Notes: generated from the sequence alone by a model not told the origin. A stretch of 14,061 nucleotides of DNA from RGIG2041 sp045532715 (GCA_045532715.1 JAZSGM010000181.1:1-14061); one strand, 5' to 3'; positions 1 through 5,810 are shown, counted from the stretch's first letter. Translations and numbers: made by a program.

Positions 1-27
1 TTCCTAAGACCGCTTGGCCTCCGACTT
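1..27 (-). other. Sequencing adapter remnant (MGI/BGI), not genome
   Basis: These 27 bases are the exact reverse complement of 14024-14050 at the other contig end. They match the reverse complement of the MGI/BGI read-1 adapter as I remember it (begins AAGTCGGAGGCCAAGCGG). An in-frame TAA at 5-7, followed by TTG GCC TCC GAC, creates a false start 'MASD' in front of the L1 fragment. Biological sequence begins at about base 28. Confidence 0.93.
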
Positions 28-418
28 GATTCAGAACGATAACTGGTTCGAGTTCGACGTTGTTGTTGCAACACCGGATATGATGGGCGTTGTTGGTCGT
101 CTCGGTAAGGTTCTCGGCCCGAAGGGTCTCATGCCGAGCCCGAAGGCAGGCACAGTTACACCGGATGTAACAAAGGCTGTTTCTGAAATCAAGTCCGGTA
201 AGATCGAGTACAGACTCGACAAGACAAACATCATCCACTGCCCGATTGGCAAGGCTTCCTTCGGTGCTGAAAAGCTCGCTGAAAACTACAAGAGCTTGAT
301 GAGCGCTATTATCAAGGCTAAGCCGGCAGCTGCAAAAGGTCAGTACCTTAAGAGCGTAGCTGTTGCATCCACAATGGGCCCTGGTATCAAAATCAACCCG
401 GCAAAGGCTGAAATCTAA
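28..418 (+). CDS. rplA: 50S ribosomal protein L1, 3' fragment
   Basis: Ribosomal protein L1 binds 23S rRNA at the L1 stalk and represses its own operon by binding mRNA. About 130 residues remain of a usual ~230. The fragment starts inside the conserved IQ(x)nW/FDVVVATPDMMG stretch and continues with VVGRLGKVLGPKGLMPSPKAGTVT, then IKSGKIEYRLDKTNIIHCPIGKASF, and ends at TAA 416-418. These are the family's signature segments. The 5' end is missing because the contig stops: the first fully genomic codon is ATT at 29-31, and base 28 is the last base of a codon that would read AAG (Lys) in most L1 proteins. The TTG at 14 is adapter, not a start. In Firmicutes rplK precedes rplA and rplJ-rplL follows, as here. 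Confidence 0.96.
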
Positions 419-434
419 TTTTTCAAAATTAGGG

Positions 435-463
435 TTGACAAGCACCCATTTGTGTGCTACACT
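435..463 (+). promoter_or_regulatory. SigA-type promoter of rplJ-rplL
   Basis: TTGACA at 435-440 matches the -35 consensus perfectly. TACACT at 458-463 follows after exactly 17 bases. The promoter lies just after an 8-bp perfect hairpin (415-422/425-432) that overlaps the rplA stop codon and lacks a T-run, so rplA read-through may also contribute. Transcription would start near 470, upstream of the L10 leader. Confidence 0.8.
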
Positions 464-489
464 ATATTAGTGTTCAAAATTAAATAGTT

Positions 490-607
490 TCTTCCGAAGA
501 CAGCAGGTGCGCACGTCGCATAACGAGTTTTCTCCCCTGCCGAGGTGAGCATTTAAATAATCCGTTTAAATTTACGGCTCTTCCTGTCTTTGGAAGAGCC
601 GTTTTTT
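490..607 (+). promoter_or_regulatory. L10 leader RNA (ribosomal protein autoregulation)
   Basis: This leader matches the Firmicutes L10 leader: GACAGCAGG (499-507) and the partner CCTGCCGAGGTG (536-547) enclose a variable arm. GCAGG 503-507 pairs with CCTGC 536-540, and GTGCGCAC (507-514) can form the inner arm. In Bacillus subtilis the L10(L12)4 complex binds such a leader and promotes termination at a downstream hairpin, balancing stalk protein supply. Here a terminator (574-607) lies in the expected position before rplJ, so control by transcription attenuation is the natural reading. Recognition rests on the conserved motif and position; no covariance model was run. Confidence 0.85.
574..607 (+). 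terminator. Attenuator terminator in the L10 leader
   Basis: An 11-bp perfect stem (574-584 with 592-602) and a 7-base loop are followed by six T (602-607). It ends 35 bases before the rplJ start, so it would cut transcription short before rplJ-rplL when L10-L12 is in excess. Confidence 0.88.
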
Positions 608-642
608 CATGAACGGTCAAAAATATCAGGAGGTGAAACTTT

Positions 643-1149
643 ATGCCAAGCGCAAAGGCTTTAGAACAAAAGAAAGCAGTTGTTGCTGAGCTCGTTGAAG
701 CATTGAAAAATGCACAGTCCGGCGTTCTGTTCGACTATCGCGGTCTTACAGTTGAGGAAGATACGCAGCTCCGTAACGAATTAAGAGCAGCAGGCGTATC
801 TTATCACGTTGTTAAAAACACTCTGACAAGATTCGCAGCAAACGAAGTTGGTTTAAGCGATCTCGATCCTATTTTACACGGTCCGACAGCGCTCGCTATT
901 TCCGACACAGACGCAGTTGCTCCGGCAAGAGTTCTTTCGAAGTTTGCAAAGGATCATGAAGTTGTCAGCATTAAAGCAGGTTTCATGGATGGTAAGGTGC
1001 TCAGCGAAAGCGAAGTACAGATGTACGCAAGCATTCCGTCCAAGGAAGTTCTTATCGCAAAAATGCTCGGCAGCTTGCAGGCACCTATCAGCAAGCTTGT
1101 TAGAACACTCGATGCAGTTGCTCACAAGGATGAAGTTGCCGCTGAATAA
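643..1149 (+). CDS. rplJ: 50S ribosomal protein L10
   Basis: L10 anchors L7/L12 dimers on the ribosomal stalk and, with them, represses this operon through the leader RNA. The protein has 168 residues, the normal family length. The N-terminal rRNA-binding part contains the typical FDYRGLTVEEDTQLRNELRAAGVSYHVVKNTL segments (around residues 30-62), followed by HGPTALAISDTD. The C-terminal helix that holds the L12 dimers is the stretch from KLVRTLDAVAHKDEVAAE. The ATG at 643 is preceded by AGGAGGTGA at 629-637, an excellent ribosome binding site. rplL follows after 75 bases containing a small hairpin (1182-1187/1190-1195) without a T-run, so the two genes are cotranscribed. Confidence 0.98.
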   Translation: MPSAKALEQKKAVVAELVEALKNAQSGVLFDYRGLTVEEDTQLRNELRAAGVSYHVVKNTLTRFAANEVGLSDLDPILHGPTALAISDTDAVAPARVLSKFAKDHEVVSIKAGFMDGKVLSESEVQMYASIPSKEVLIAKMLGSLQAPISKLVRTLDAVAHKDEVAAE

Positions 1150-1224
1150 TGCAGCATAGCTTCAAAAAATCAAATTTAAAATTCAGTAAACTGAAAATAT
1201 TTAGAATGATGGAGGATTTTTAAA

Positions 1225-1593
1225 ATGGCTGATGTAGCAAAGTTAGTTGAAGAAATCAAAACCCTTACACTTTTAGAAGTAAACGATCTGGTAAAGGCTC
1301 TCGAGGAAGAGTTCGGCGTATCCGCTGCAGCTCCGGTTATGGTTGCTGGTGCAGCTGCTCCGGCAGAAGCTGCTGCTGAGAAGACAGACTTCGATGTAGT
1401 ACTCGCTGAGGCTGGTGCTGAGAAGGTTAAGGTTATCAAGGTTGTTCGTGAGAGCACAGGTCTCGGCCTGAAGGAAGCTAAGGACCTCGTTGACGGCGCG
1501 CCGAAGACAATCAAGGAAGGCGTAGAAAAGGCTGCAGCTGAAGAAATGAAGACTAAGCTTGAAGAAGTTGGCGCAAAGGTAGAATTGAAGTAA
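1225..1593 (+). CDS. rplL: 50S ribosomal protein L7/L12
   Basis: L7/L12 is the multicopy stalk protein that recruits translation GTPases. The protein has 122 residues, the usual length: an N-terminal dimerisation domain (about 1-33), an Ala/Pro-rich hinge (about 34-52) and the globular C-terminal domain (about 53-122) with VKVIKVVRESTGLGLKEAKDLV, the factor-binding surface. GGAGG at 1211-1215 serves the ATG. The 3' end is unusual in context: codons 94-122, the stop and the terminator are repeated at 5031-5174 after the downstream surface-protein gene. rpoB, the usual next gene, is absent. Confidence 0.98.
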   Translation: MADVAKLVEEIKTLTLLEVNDLVKALEEEFGVSAAAPVMVAGAAAPAEAAAEKTDFDVVLAEAGAEKVKVIKVVRESTGLGLKEAKDLVDGAPKTIKEGVEKAAAEEMKTKLEEVGAKVELK

Positions 1594-1647
1594 TTTTAGT
1601 TTCACAACTCCAAAAACAGCGTATGCAATCGCATACGGTGTTTTTTT
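1504..1647 (+). repeat. Direct repeat, copy 1: rplL 3' end plus terminator
   Basis: This 144-bp stretch recurs in direct orientation at 5031-5174, exactly 3527 bp away, with four substitutions (1554, 1584, 1585, 1619). The first three are synonymous in rplL (ACT/ACC, GAA/GAG, TTG/CTG). The fourth lies in the terminator stem. Identity stops sharply at both sides (1503 and 1648). The intervening DNA carries one promoter, one leader and one gene. Confidence 0.97.
1615..1647 (+). terminator. rplL intrinsic terminator
   Basis: A 12-bp stem (1615-1626 with 1631-1642) and an AATC loop are followed by seven T (1641-1647). One internal G-G mismatch (1619/1638) weakens it; the downstream copy at 5142-5174 has C at the matching place and a perfect stem. 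Confidence 0.9.
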
Positions 1648-1653
1648 GTTGGT

Positions 1654-1731
1654 TAGAATTCAAATTCTACCGTAGGGTACGCCTCCCTTGCCTAAAGGGA
1701 GGTGTAATCCACAGGCTGACGGAGGATTCGT
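1654..1731 (+). repeat. Small intergenic palindromic repeat
   Basis: A 7-bp hairpin (1654-1660/1663-1669) is followed by GTAGGG and the palindrome CCTCCCTT-GCCTA-AAGGGAGG (1682-1702), then GGAGGATTC (1721-1729). The core CCCTTGCCTAAAGGGAG (1685-1701) recurs in the same orientation at 5364-5380 with similar flanks (GTAGGG before, GGAGGGATTC after), so these are two members of one repeat family. Bases 1732-1790 hold nothing else I can support. Confidence 0.7.
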
Positions 1732-1793
1732 TATGCGCGTCGCAGGATTGAGCCGTATTTACAGCAAAAATAAACACTCCCTGCAATTATCTA

Positions 1794-1822
1794 TTGCATT
1801 CTTTTCCTAAATATGCTATAAT
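1794..1822 (+). promoter_or_regulatory. Promoter of the surface-protein gene
   Basis: TATAAT at 1817-1822 is a perfect -10, extended by TGC at 1814-1816. Seventeen bases upstream TTGCAT (1794-1799) is a weak -35. The predicted start, near 1829, coincides with the first bases of the long leader stem, which supports the assignment. Confidence 0.75.
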
Positions 1823-1826
1823 AATT

Positions 1827-1938
1827 TCGCCAAACAAAACATAATATATATTCATGAGTGCTTTGTGTTTTCTGCAAAAAAACGCTTAGCTCTATTCCCT
1901 TATGCACTTATGAATGTATAAACGGTTTTGTTTGGCGA
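1827..1938 (+). promoter_or_regulatory. Structured 5' leader RNA of unknown class
   Basis: A 14-bp perfect stem (1827-1840 with 1925-1938, TCGCCAAACAAAAC pairing GTTTTGTTTGGCGA) encloses a 4x4 internal loop. Above it lies a 16-bp stem (1845-1860 with 1905-1920, two G-U pairs). The apical part holds a further 7-bp stem (1865-1871 with 1879-1885). The leader begins about at the predicted transcription start and is followed 22 bases later by an intrinsic terminator and then the ribosome binding site of the 995-residue protein. This promoter, aptamer-like fold, terminator and gene order fits a transcription-attenuation leader. It lacks the motifs of c-di-GMP, T-box or cobalamin elements that I know. 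It could also be a free-standing small RNA of about 160 bases. Confidence 0.65.
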
Positions 1939-1960
1939 CAGTTGGAGCTTTGTGTTTTTT

Positions 1961-1993
1961 ATGCGTGGCTTCGGCTGCGCATTTTTTTATTTT
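1961..1993 (+). terminator. Attenuator-like terminator before the surface-protein gene
   Basis: A 9-bp stem (1961-1969 with 1974-1982, two G-U pairs) closed by a TTCG tetraloop is followed by seven T, AT and three more T. The ribosome binding site starts at the next base (AGGAGGA 1994-2000). Expression of the gene at 2007 therefore requires read-through. Confidence 0.85.
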
Positions 1994-2006
1994 AGGAGGA
2001 AACCTT

Positions 2007-4994
2007 ATGAGAGAAAAACAGGAAACAAAATGCAGTAAAGTTATTATCGTATTAGCTTTGCTGTGCTCAATGCTGATGGGCATGTTCACGCCGATTGGTG
2101 TTAGTGCATCATCAATTGCCCCCACATCAGGCACATGTGGTAATAATGCCCGCTGGTCCTTTGTTAACGGACGACTTACCATCTCCGGGTCCGGTCCTAT
2201 ACAAAATTATCATTATTTATCAGAAACTGTTTCTGATATCCCATGGGAGCCAATTAAAAATCAAATTACGTCTTTAATTATTCAAGATGGTATAACTCTT
2301 ACAACTCGAGGTTTATTTAGAAACTGTCCTAACCTAAAACATGTTTCTCTTTCAGATTCCTTGAAATCTATTGACCCCGGTATGTTTTTAAACTGTTCTT
2401 CACTCACCAGTATACGACTACCTAAACATACAGTGAGTATTGGTGCTTTAGCTTTTCATGGATGTAGTAAGTTAAAAACCATACAAGTTCCTAAAACTCT
2501 AAAAGACATGGGACACAAAGTTTTTATTGGAACAAACCTAACCGACATATATTATGAAGGCAACGCAGCTGCATGGAATCAAATTATTTGGAATCCAGAT
2601 ATAAACGGAATCATTCACTATCCATCTGCTGCAACGGTACATTATAATTCTTATGGTTCAACAACTGCTACTAGTATAAATATTTCTGGTAGAACAACTA
2701 TGTGTGTTGGAGAAACACAAATTCTTCATACAGAGACCATCCCCTTTTCCACCAACTCTATGTTAACGTGGAGCAGCAGCAACTCTAACATTGCCGCAGT
2801 GAATTTTAATGGTCAGGTTACTGCTAAGTCTATCGGGAATGTAACAATCACTGCAAAAATAAAAAACACCGAAGTTGCCAACAGTATAAATATTTCCATT
2901 GAACCAGCTAATGAAATGTATTCGCGTTATTCTTTTTACAATGGTCGGGATTGGTTCGGATATGATAATCCTTATTGGATACCATTAAATCGCTATCTTC
3001 AAGCTGGATATTCTACCCCTATAGCAACAACTCTTTCTATAGCACCATGGGGTGGTAACTGTTTTGGTATGTCAGCATCTTCAATTCTATTCAACGGCAA
3101 TGTTTTAAAAGAAGAAAGATATAATGCGAATATTTTGACGATTAATCAATTTGGCGAATATGAAGCAACATATAATACCAAACTTCGAGAAATGATTGAG
3201 CTATTTCAAGTTTCACAAAACCGCAGTGGCTATTCATCTTTTAAAGACTTTGAAACATTAAGGCATGAATTAGATAACGGACATCCAACCATGCTTCTTT
3301 TGAAAAACAAGTTTGGAATAGAATCTCACGCAGTAGTAGTATATGATTATTATTATTCTGGCGATGAATGCCATTATAAGATAGACGACTGTTCACTTTT
3401 TATAAATGAACTTAGAGTAAAAAATAATAGCAAAACATTCTATTTACGTAATACAGAAGTAGATAAATATAAAGTTAGTCGTTTCATATCTTTTAATACT
3501 ATCAACAATGTTTACCAAGCAATTAGAAACGAGAATAACCATGGCGCAGCAAGCTTATTTTCTGATAGAAACAATTCGAACATATACCTGTTGCATTGCG
3601 CAGAAAATTTAACAATCACTAATTCACAAGGTACAATAACTTCAATTATTGATGGTGAATTGATAAATGAAGCAAGTAATATAAAGCTTACATTTAACAG
3701 TGATCTGTCCGACAACAACTCATATACTATCATCGCACCAACCGATACATATACCATCACCGGTACAAGCGATGAAGAAGTAACAACAGTATTAGCCGAC
3801 GATTATATGTCTGTAGAAATCACACACAAATCTTCCGTGCCAGTCACAGTTTCGGCAAATTTGCACGACATTAAGATTGAAAACAGCGCAGAAGCACCGT
3901 ACAAAGTAAAATACACGACCTATGACAATGTCTTTGATGAAATGACCGTAAGCGGAACAACATCGGGTACTGTACAATTGACATTAGATAATTCCAATGT
4001 AACCGTCATAGGTGCAAACAGTGTAAATGCAGTTGCAACCGTGAGTGGTGTAGAAACAACAGCTACTGCAGAAAACATTAACGGCACTACTGTAATTTCG
4101 TGCACAACTACGGACGAAAACACGAGTCTGCAGATTTCCGTGGACGGTACTGCCGCGACAGATGCTGTTGCACTTGCCACGCGTCAGCAAATGCCGGCGC
4201 CGGAATACAGCTTACCAAGCGGTGAATATACCGGCGGACAAACACTTACATTCACTGCGGACGATGAAACAATCATTTACTACACTACGGACGGCAGCAT
4301 TCCCACCAAAGATAATGGCATACTGTACAGTCTGCCGATTGACATAAAACAATCTGTAACTATCAAAGCTATTGCAACAAAATACGGTTATGCAGACAGC
4401 GACATTCTTGAGTTGAACTACACCCTGCCGGAAGTGCAAGTACCGTTTACAAACCTGGAAGCAGGCAGCTACGACCGCAATAAGCTGGTAGAATTGGGGC
4501 ACGAAGATGATGTTGAAATCTATTACACCATGGACGGCAGCGACCCGGCAGAATACGGCAGATTATACACTGCGCCGATTACAATTTACGAGGACACAAC
4601 ACTTAAGGCTTGCGCAGTAAAGAACGAAGTAGCAAGCGATGTGCTTGAATTGCAATACATCATTGACCACGCAGCTCCGTTTTATTTCAGTGAAAGCATC
4701 ATTGACCAGGACGGCGCAATGATTGACAGTACCAATATGACCAATTTGACAAAAGTAACTGCAATTGTAAACAAGACAACAGATACGGACATCGGTGCAA
4801 TGTTTATACTTGGTATCTATGACGAAAATGATGTTTTGCTTAAAATGCAACTGTGCAACATTGAACAAATCGAAGACGGTCAGCTTGTCGAATTCACAAC
4901 AACACCTACAGAAAAAGCAAAAAAGATAAAGTTGTTTGCGTGGGAAAACTTCTTTACGATTAGACAGCTGTGTGATCCATTGATTATCGAGTAA
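2007..4994 (+). CDS. Secreted LRR / Big_2 / papain-like / CHB_HEX multidomain protein
   Basis: A 995-residue exported protein. The start at 2007 is chosen because AGGAGGA (1994-2000) lies six bases upstream and a classical signal peptide follows (KCSK, then a hydrophobic core about 11-30, cleavage probably after VSA at 32-34). Visible domains are: BspA-like leucine-rich repeats, about 85-185; a Big_2 Ig-like domain, about 218-300; a papain-like segment, about 305-480, with WGGNCFGMS (Cys352), ESHAVVVYDY (His441) and KIDDC (Asp460/461) in catalytic order; a beta-rich linker; two chitobiase-C-terminal/Fn3-associated modules, about 730-808 and 812-885, each with IYYT(T/M)DGS and an A(I/P)xIxxxxTxKA pattern; and a C-terminal domain, about 887-995. 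No LPXTG, SLH or other anchor is seen, so it is secreted or held non-covalently. The first half is visibly more AT-rich than the second. Substrate unknown; surface adhesion plus proteolysis is an inference. Confidence 0.85.
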   Translation: MREKQETKCSKVIIVLALLCSMLMGMFTPIGVSASSIAPTSGTCGNNARWSFVNGRLTISGSGPIQNYHYLSETVSDIPWEPIKNQITSLIIQDGITLTTRGLFRNCPNLKHVSLSDSLKSIDPGMFLNCSSLTSIRLPKHTVSIGALAFHGCSKLKTIQVPKTLKDMGHKVFIGTNLTDIYYEGNAAAWNQIIWNPDINGIIHYPSAATVHYNSYGSTTATSINISGRTTMCVGETQILHTETIPFSTNSMLTWSSSNSNIAAVNFNGQVTAKSIGNVTITAKIKNTEVANSINISIEPANEMYSRYSFYNGRDWFGYDNPYWIPLNRYLQAGYSTPIATTLSIAPWGGNCFGMSASSILFNGNVLKEERYNANILTINQFGEYEATYNTKLREMIELFQVSQNRSGYSSFKDFETLRHELDNGHPTMLLLKNKFGIESHAVVVYDYYYSGDECHYKIDDCSLFINELRVKNNSKTFYLRNTEVDKYKVSRFISFNTINNVYQAIRNENNHGAASLFSDRNNSNIYLLHCAENLTITNSQGTITSIIDGELINEASNIKLTFNSDLSDNNSYTIIAPTDTYTITGTSDEEVTTVLADDYMSVEITHKSSVPVTVSANLHDIKIENSAEAPYKVKYTTYDNVFDEMTVSGTTSGTVQLTLDNSNVTVIGANSVNAVATVSGVETTATAENINGTTVISCTTTDENTSLQISVDGTAATDAVALATRQQMPAPEYSLPSGEYTGGQTLTFTADDETIIYYTTDGSIPTKDNGILYSLPIDIKQSVTIKAIATKYGYADSDILELNYTLPEVQVPFTNLEAGSYDRNKLVELGHEDDVEIYYTMDGSDPAEYGRLYTAPITIYEDTTLKACAVKNEVASDVLELQYIIDHAAPFYFSESIIDQDGAMIDSTNMTNLTKVTAIVNKTTDTDIGAMFILGIYDENDVLLKMQLCNIEQIEDGQLVEFTTTPTEKAKKIKLFAWENFFTIRQLCDPLIIE

Positions 4995-5030
4995 TACAAT
5001 TACTTTAAACAGCAGCGGTGTTTTCAGACA

Positions 5031-5120
5031 AAGACAATCAAGGAAGGCGTAGAAAAGGCTGCAGCTGAAGAAATGAAGACCAAGCTTGAAGAAGTTGGCG
5101 CAAAGGTAGAGCTGAAGTAA
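5031..5120 (+). pseudogene. Duplicated 3' fragment of rplL (codons 94-122)
   Basis: This copy encodes the last 29 residues of L7/L12, from KTIKEG to VELK, and the TAA at 5118-5120. It has no start codon or ribosome binding site and all three differences from the intact gene are synonymous. It begins abruptly 36 bases after the surface-protein stop codon. It is either the original end of rplL displaced by an insertion or a tail carried in with the inserted DNA. Confidence 0.95.
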
Positions 5121-5141
5121 TTTTAGTTTCACAACTCCAAA

Positions 5142-5174
5142 AACACCGTATGCAATCGCATACGGTGTTTTTTT
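5142..5174 (+). terminator. Second copy of the rplL terminator, perfect stem
   Basis: A 12-bp perfect stem (AACACCGTATGC 5142-5153 with 5158-5169) and an AATC loop lead into seven T (5168-5174). No other terminator lies between the surface-protein stop at 4994 and here, so this probably ends its transcript. Confidence 0.9.
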
Positions 5175-5177
5175 ATT

Positions 5178-5297
5178 CGGGCCGTCGAGGACGCCGGTCC
5201 CTACAAACACAATTGTAATGTTTATCGTAGGGGGCATTCACGAATGCACCGCAAATTCCGCGCATTTTAAAAGGGCGATTCGTGAATCGCCCCTACA
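5178..5297. repeat. Palindromic intergenic repeats (REP-like)
   Basis: The stretch 5178-5204 holds a GC-rich repeat ending in GGTCCCTAC with a GGAC/GTCC hairpin (5189-5200). A composite palindrome at 5226-5297 follows: GTAGGGG on the left and CCCCTAC on the right bracket two internal hairpins, GCATTC-AC-GAATGC (5234-5247) and GGGCGATTC-GT-GAATCGCCC (5273-5292). The layout suggests scattered non-coding repeats; no gene is seen. Confidence 0.7.
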
Positions 5298-5345
5298 ATA
5301 TCAGCCGGTAAAGAAATCAAAATCCACAACCAGCATAAAGATGCA

Positions 5346-5465
5346 GTTGTAGGGCGCGTGCCACCCTTGCCTAAAGGGAGGGGGACCGCTTGCGGTGGAG
5401 GGATTCATCGTGCCACGCCGTTAGCATCGCATAGATTAAACGCAAGCGACACATAGGTCGCTTGC
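5346..5465. repeat. Second member of the intergenic repeat, plus a 9-bp hairpin
   Basis: GTAGGG then CCCTTGCCTAAAGGGAG (5364-5380) and GGAGGGATTC (5397-5406) repeat the element found at 1670-1729. A separate perfect hairpin GCAAGCGAC-ACATAG-GTCGCTTGC lies at 5442-5465. Nothing coding is seen. Confidence 0.65.
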
Positions 5466-5469
5466 CCAC

Positions 5470-5810
5470 AGCGTACGGGTCAGCCTTTTTAACGCAGTAA
5501 TGCGCTGATTTTACCTTTTTGCTACTAAAATCAGCGAAGAAACCCAAACATTACAATCAACACAAAAAGTGGAAATTTGGTTGCAAGACGAGGCAGAGAG
5601 ACCGGCACAGTACTCGTGTACGGGCCGGTCTTGATAACGAAGTATTGAGCCAAATTTACCTTTTTGCAATTAAAATCCGCGAAGAAATACAACTTACAAA
5701 AATAGGAAAATCAGATGCAGTACAAGGCACAGAGCCGAGCACAGTACTCTTGTACGGGCTCGGCTCTGTAACGCAGTAATGCGCTGATTTTACCTTTTTG
5801 CTACTAAAAT
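5470..5810. repeat. Tandem array of structured ~140-bp repeat units
   Basis: There are two complete units, 5526-5670 (145 bp) and 5671-5804 (134 bp), with a partial unit end before (5470-5525) and a few bases of a further unit after (5805-5810). Units start with TAAAATC(A/C)GCGAAGAAA and end with TTTACCTTTTTGC. Each contains CAGTACTC(G/T)TGTACGG inside an inner stem (5599-5606/5624-5631; 5729-5740/5758-5769) and an outer stem (5573-5580/5650-5657; 5707-5714/5784-5791). The stem sequences differ between units but pairing is kept. A 42-bp stretch is identical at 5490-5531 and 5769-5810. No credible gene; family unknown to me. Confidence 0.8.

Noticed and set aside
1747..1762. Possible remnant of the ~140-bp repeat unit near the surface-gene promoter
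   Set aside because: ATTGAGCC-2 nt-ATTTAC resembles 5644-5659, but the match is only 16 bases with two differences and no stems or boundary boxes accompany it.
1827..1993. Known riboswitch (c-di-GMP, T-box, cobalamin) or 6S RNA
   Set aside because: The signature motifs of these classes are absent. The long hairpin alone is not enough to call 6S RNA, so the leader is left as class unknown.
1914..2006. 31-residue upstream extension of the surface protein starting at ATG 1914
   Set aside because: No ribosome binding site precedes it, and it would be translated through the leader stem and terminator. The ATG at 2007 has AGGAGGA and a proper signal peptide.
2673..2896. 14-base direct repeat AGTATAAATATTTC at 2673 and 2883
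   Set aside because: It encodes the similar edge strands (SINIS) of the Big_2 region and is explained by protein sequence rather than a DNA element.
4563..5237. Minus-strand 224-residue open frame
   Set aside because: It is antisense to the surface gene and to the rplL tail copy. The same antisense pattern appears under intact rplL, so it is a shadow.
5519..5779. Plus-strand 86-residue open frame in the repeat block
   Set aside because: It consists entirely of the tandem structured repeats, has no ribosome binding site and no recognisable domain.
5470..5810. CRISPR array
   Set aside because: The units are about 134-145 bp with diverged stems, not short identical repeats with unique spacers, and no cas gene is present.
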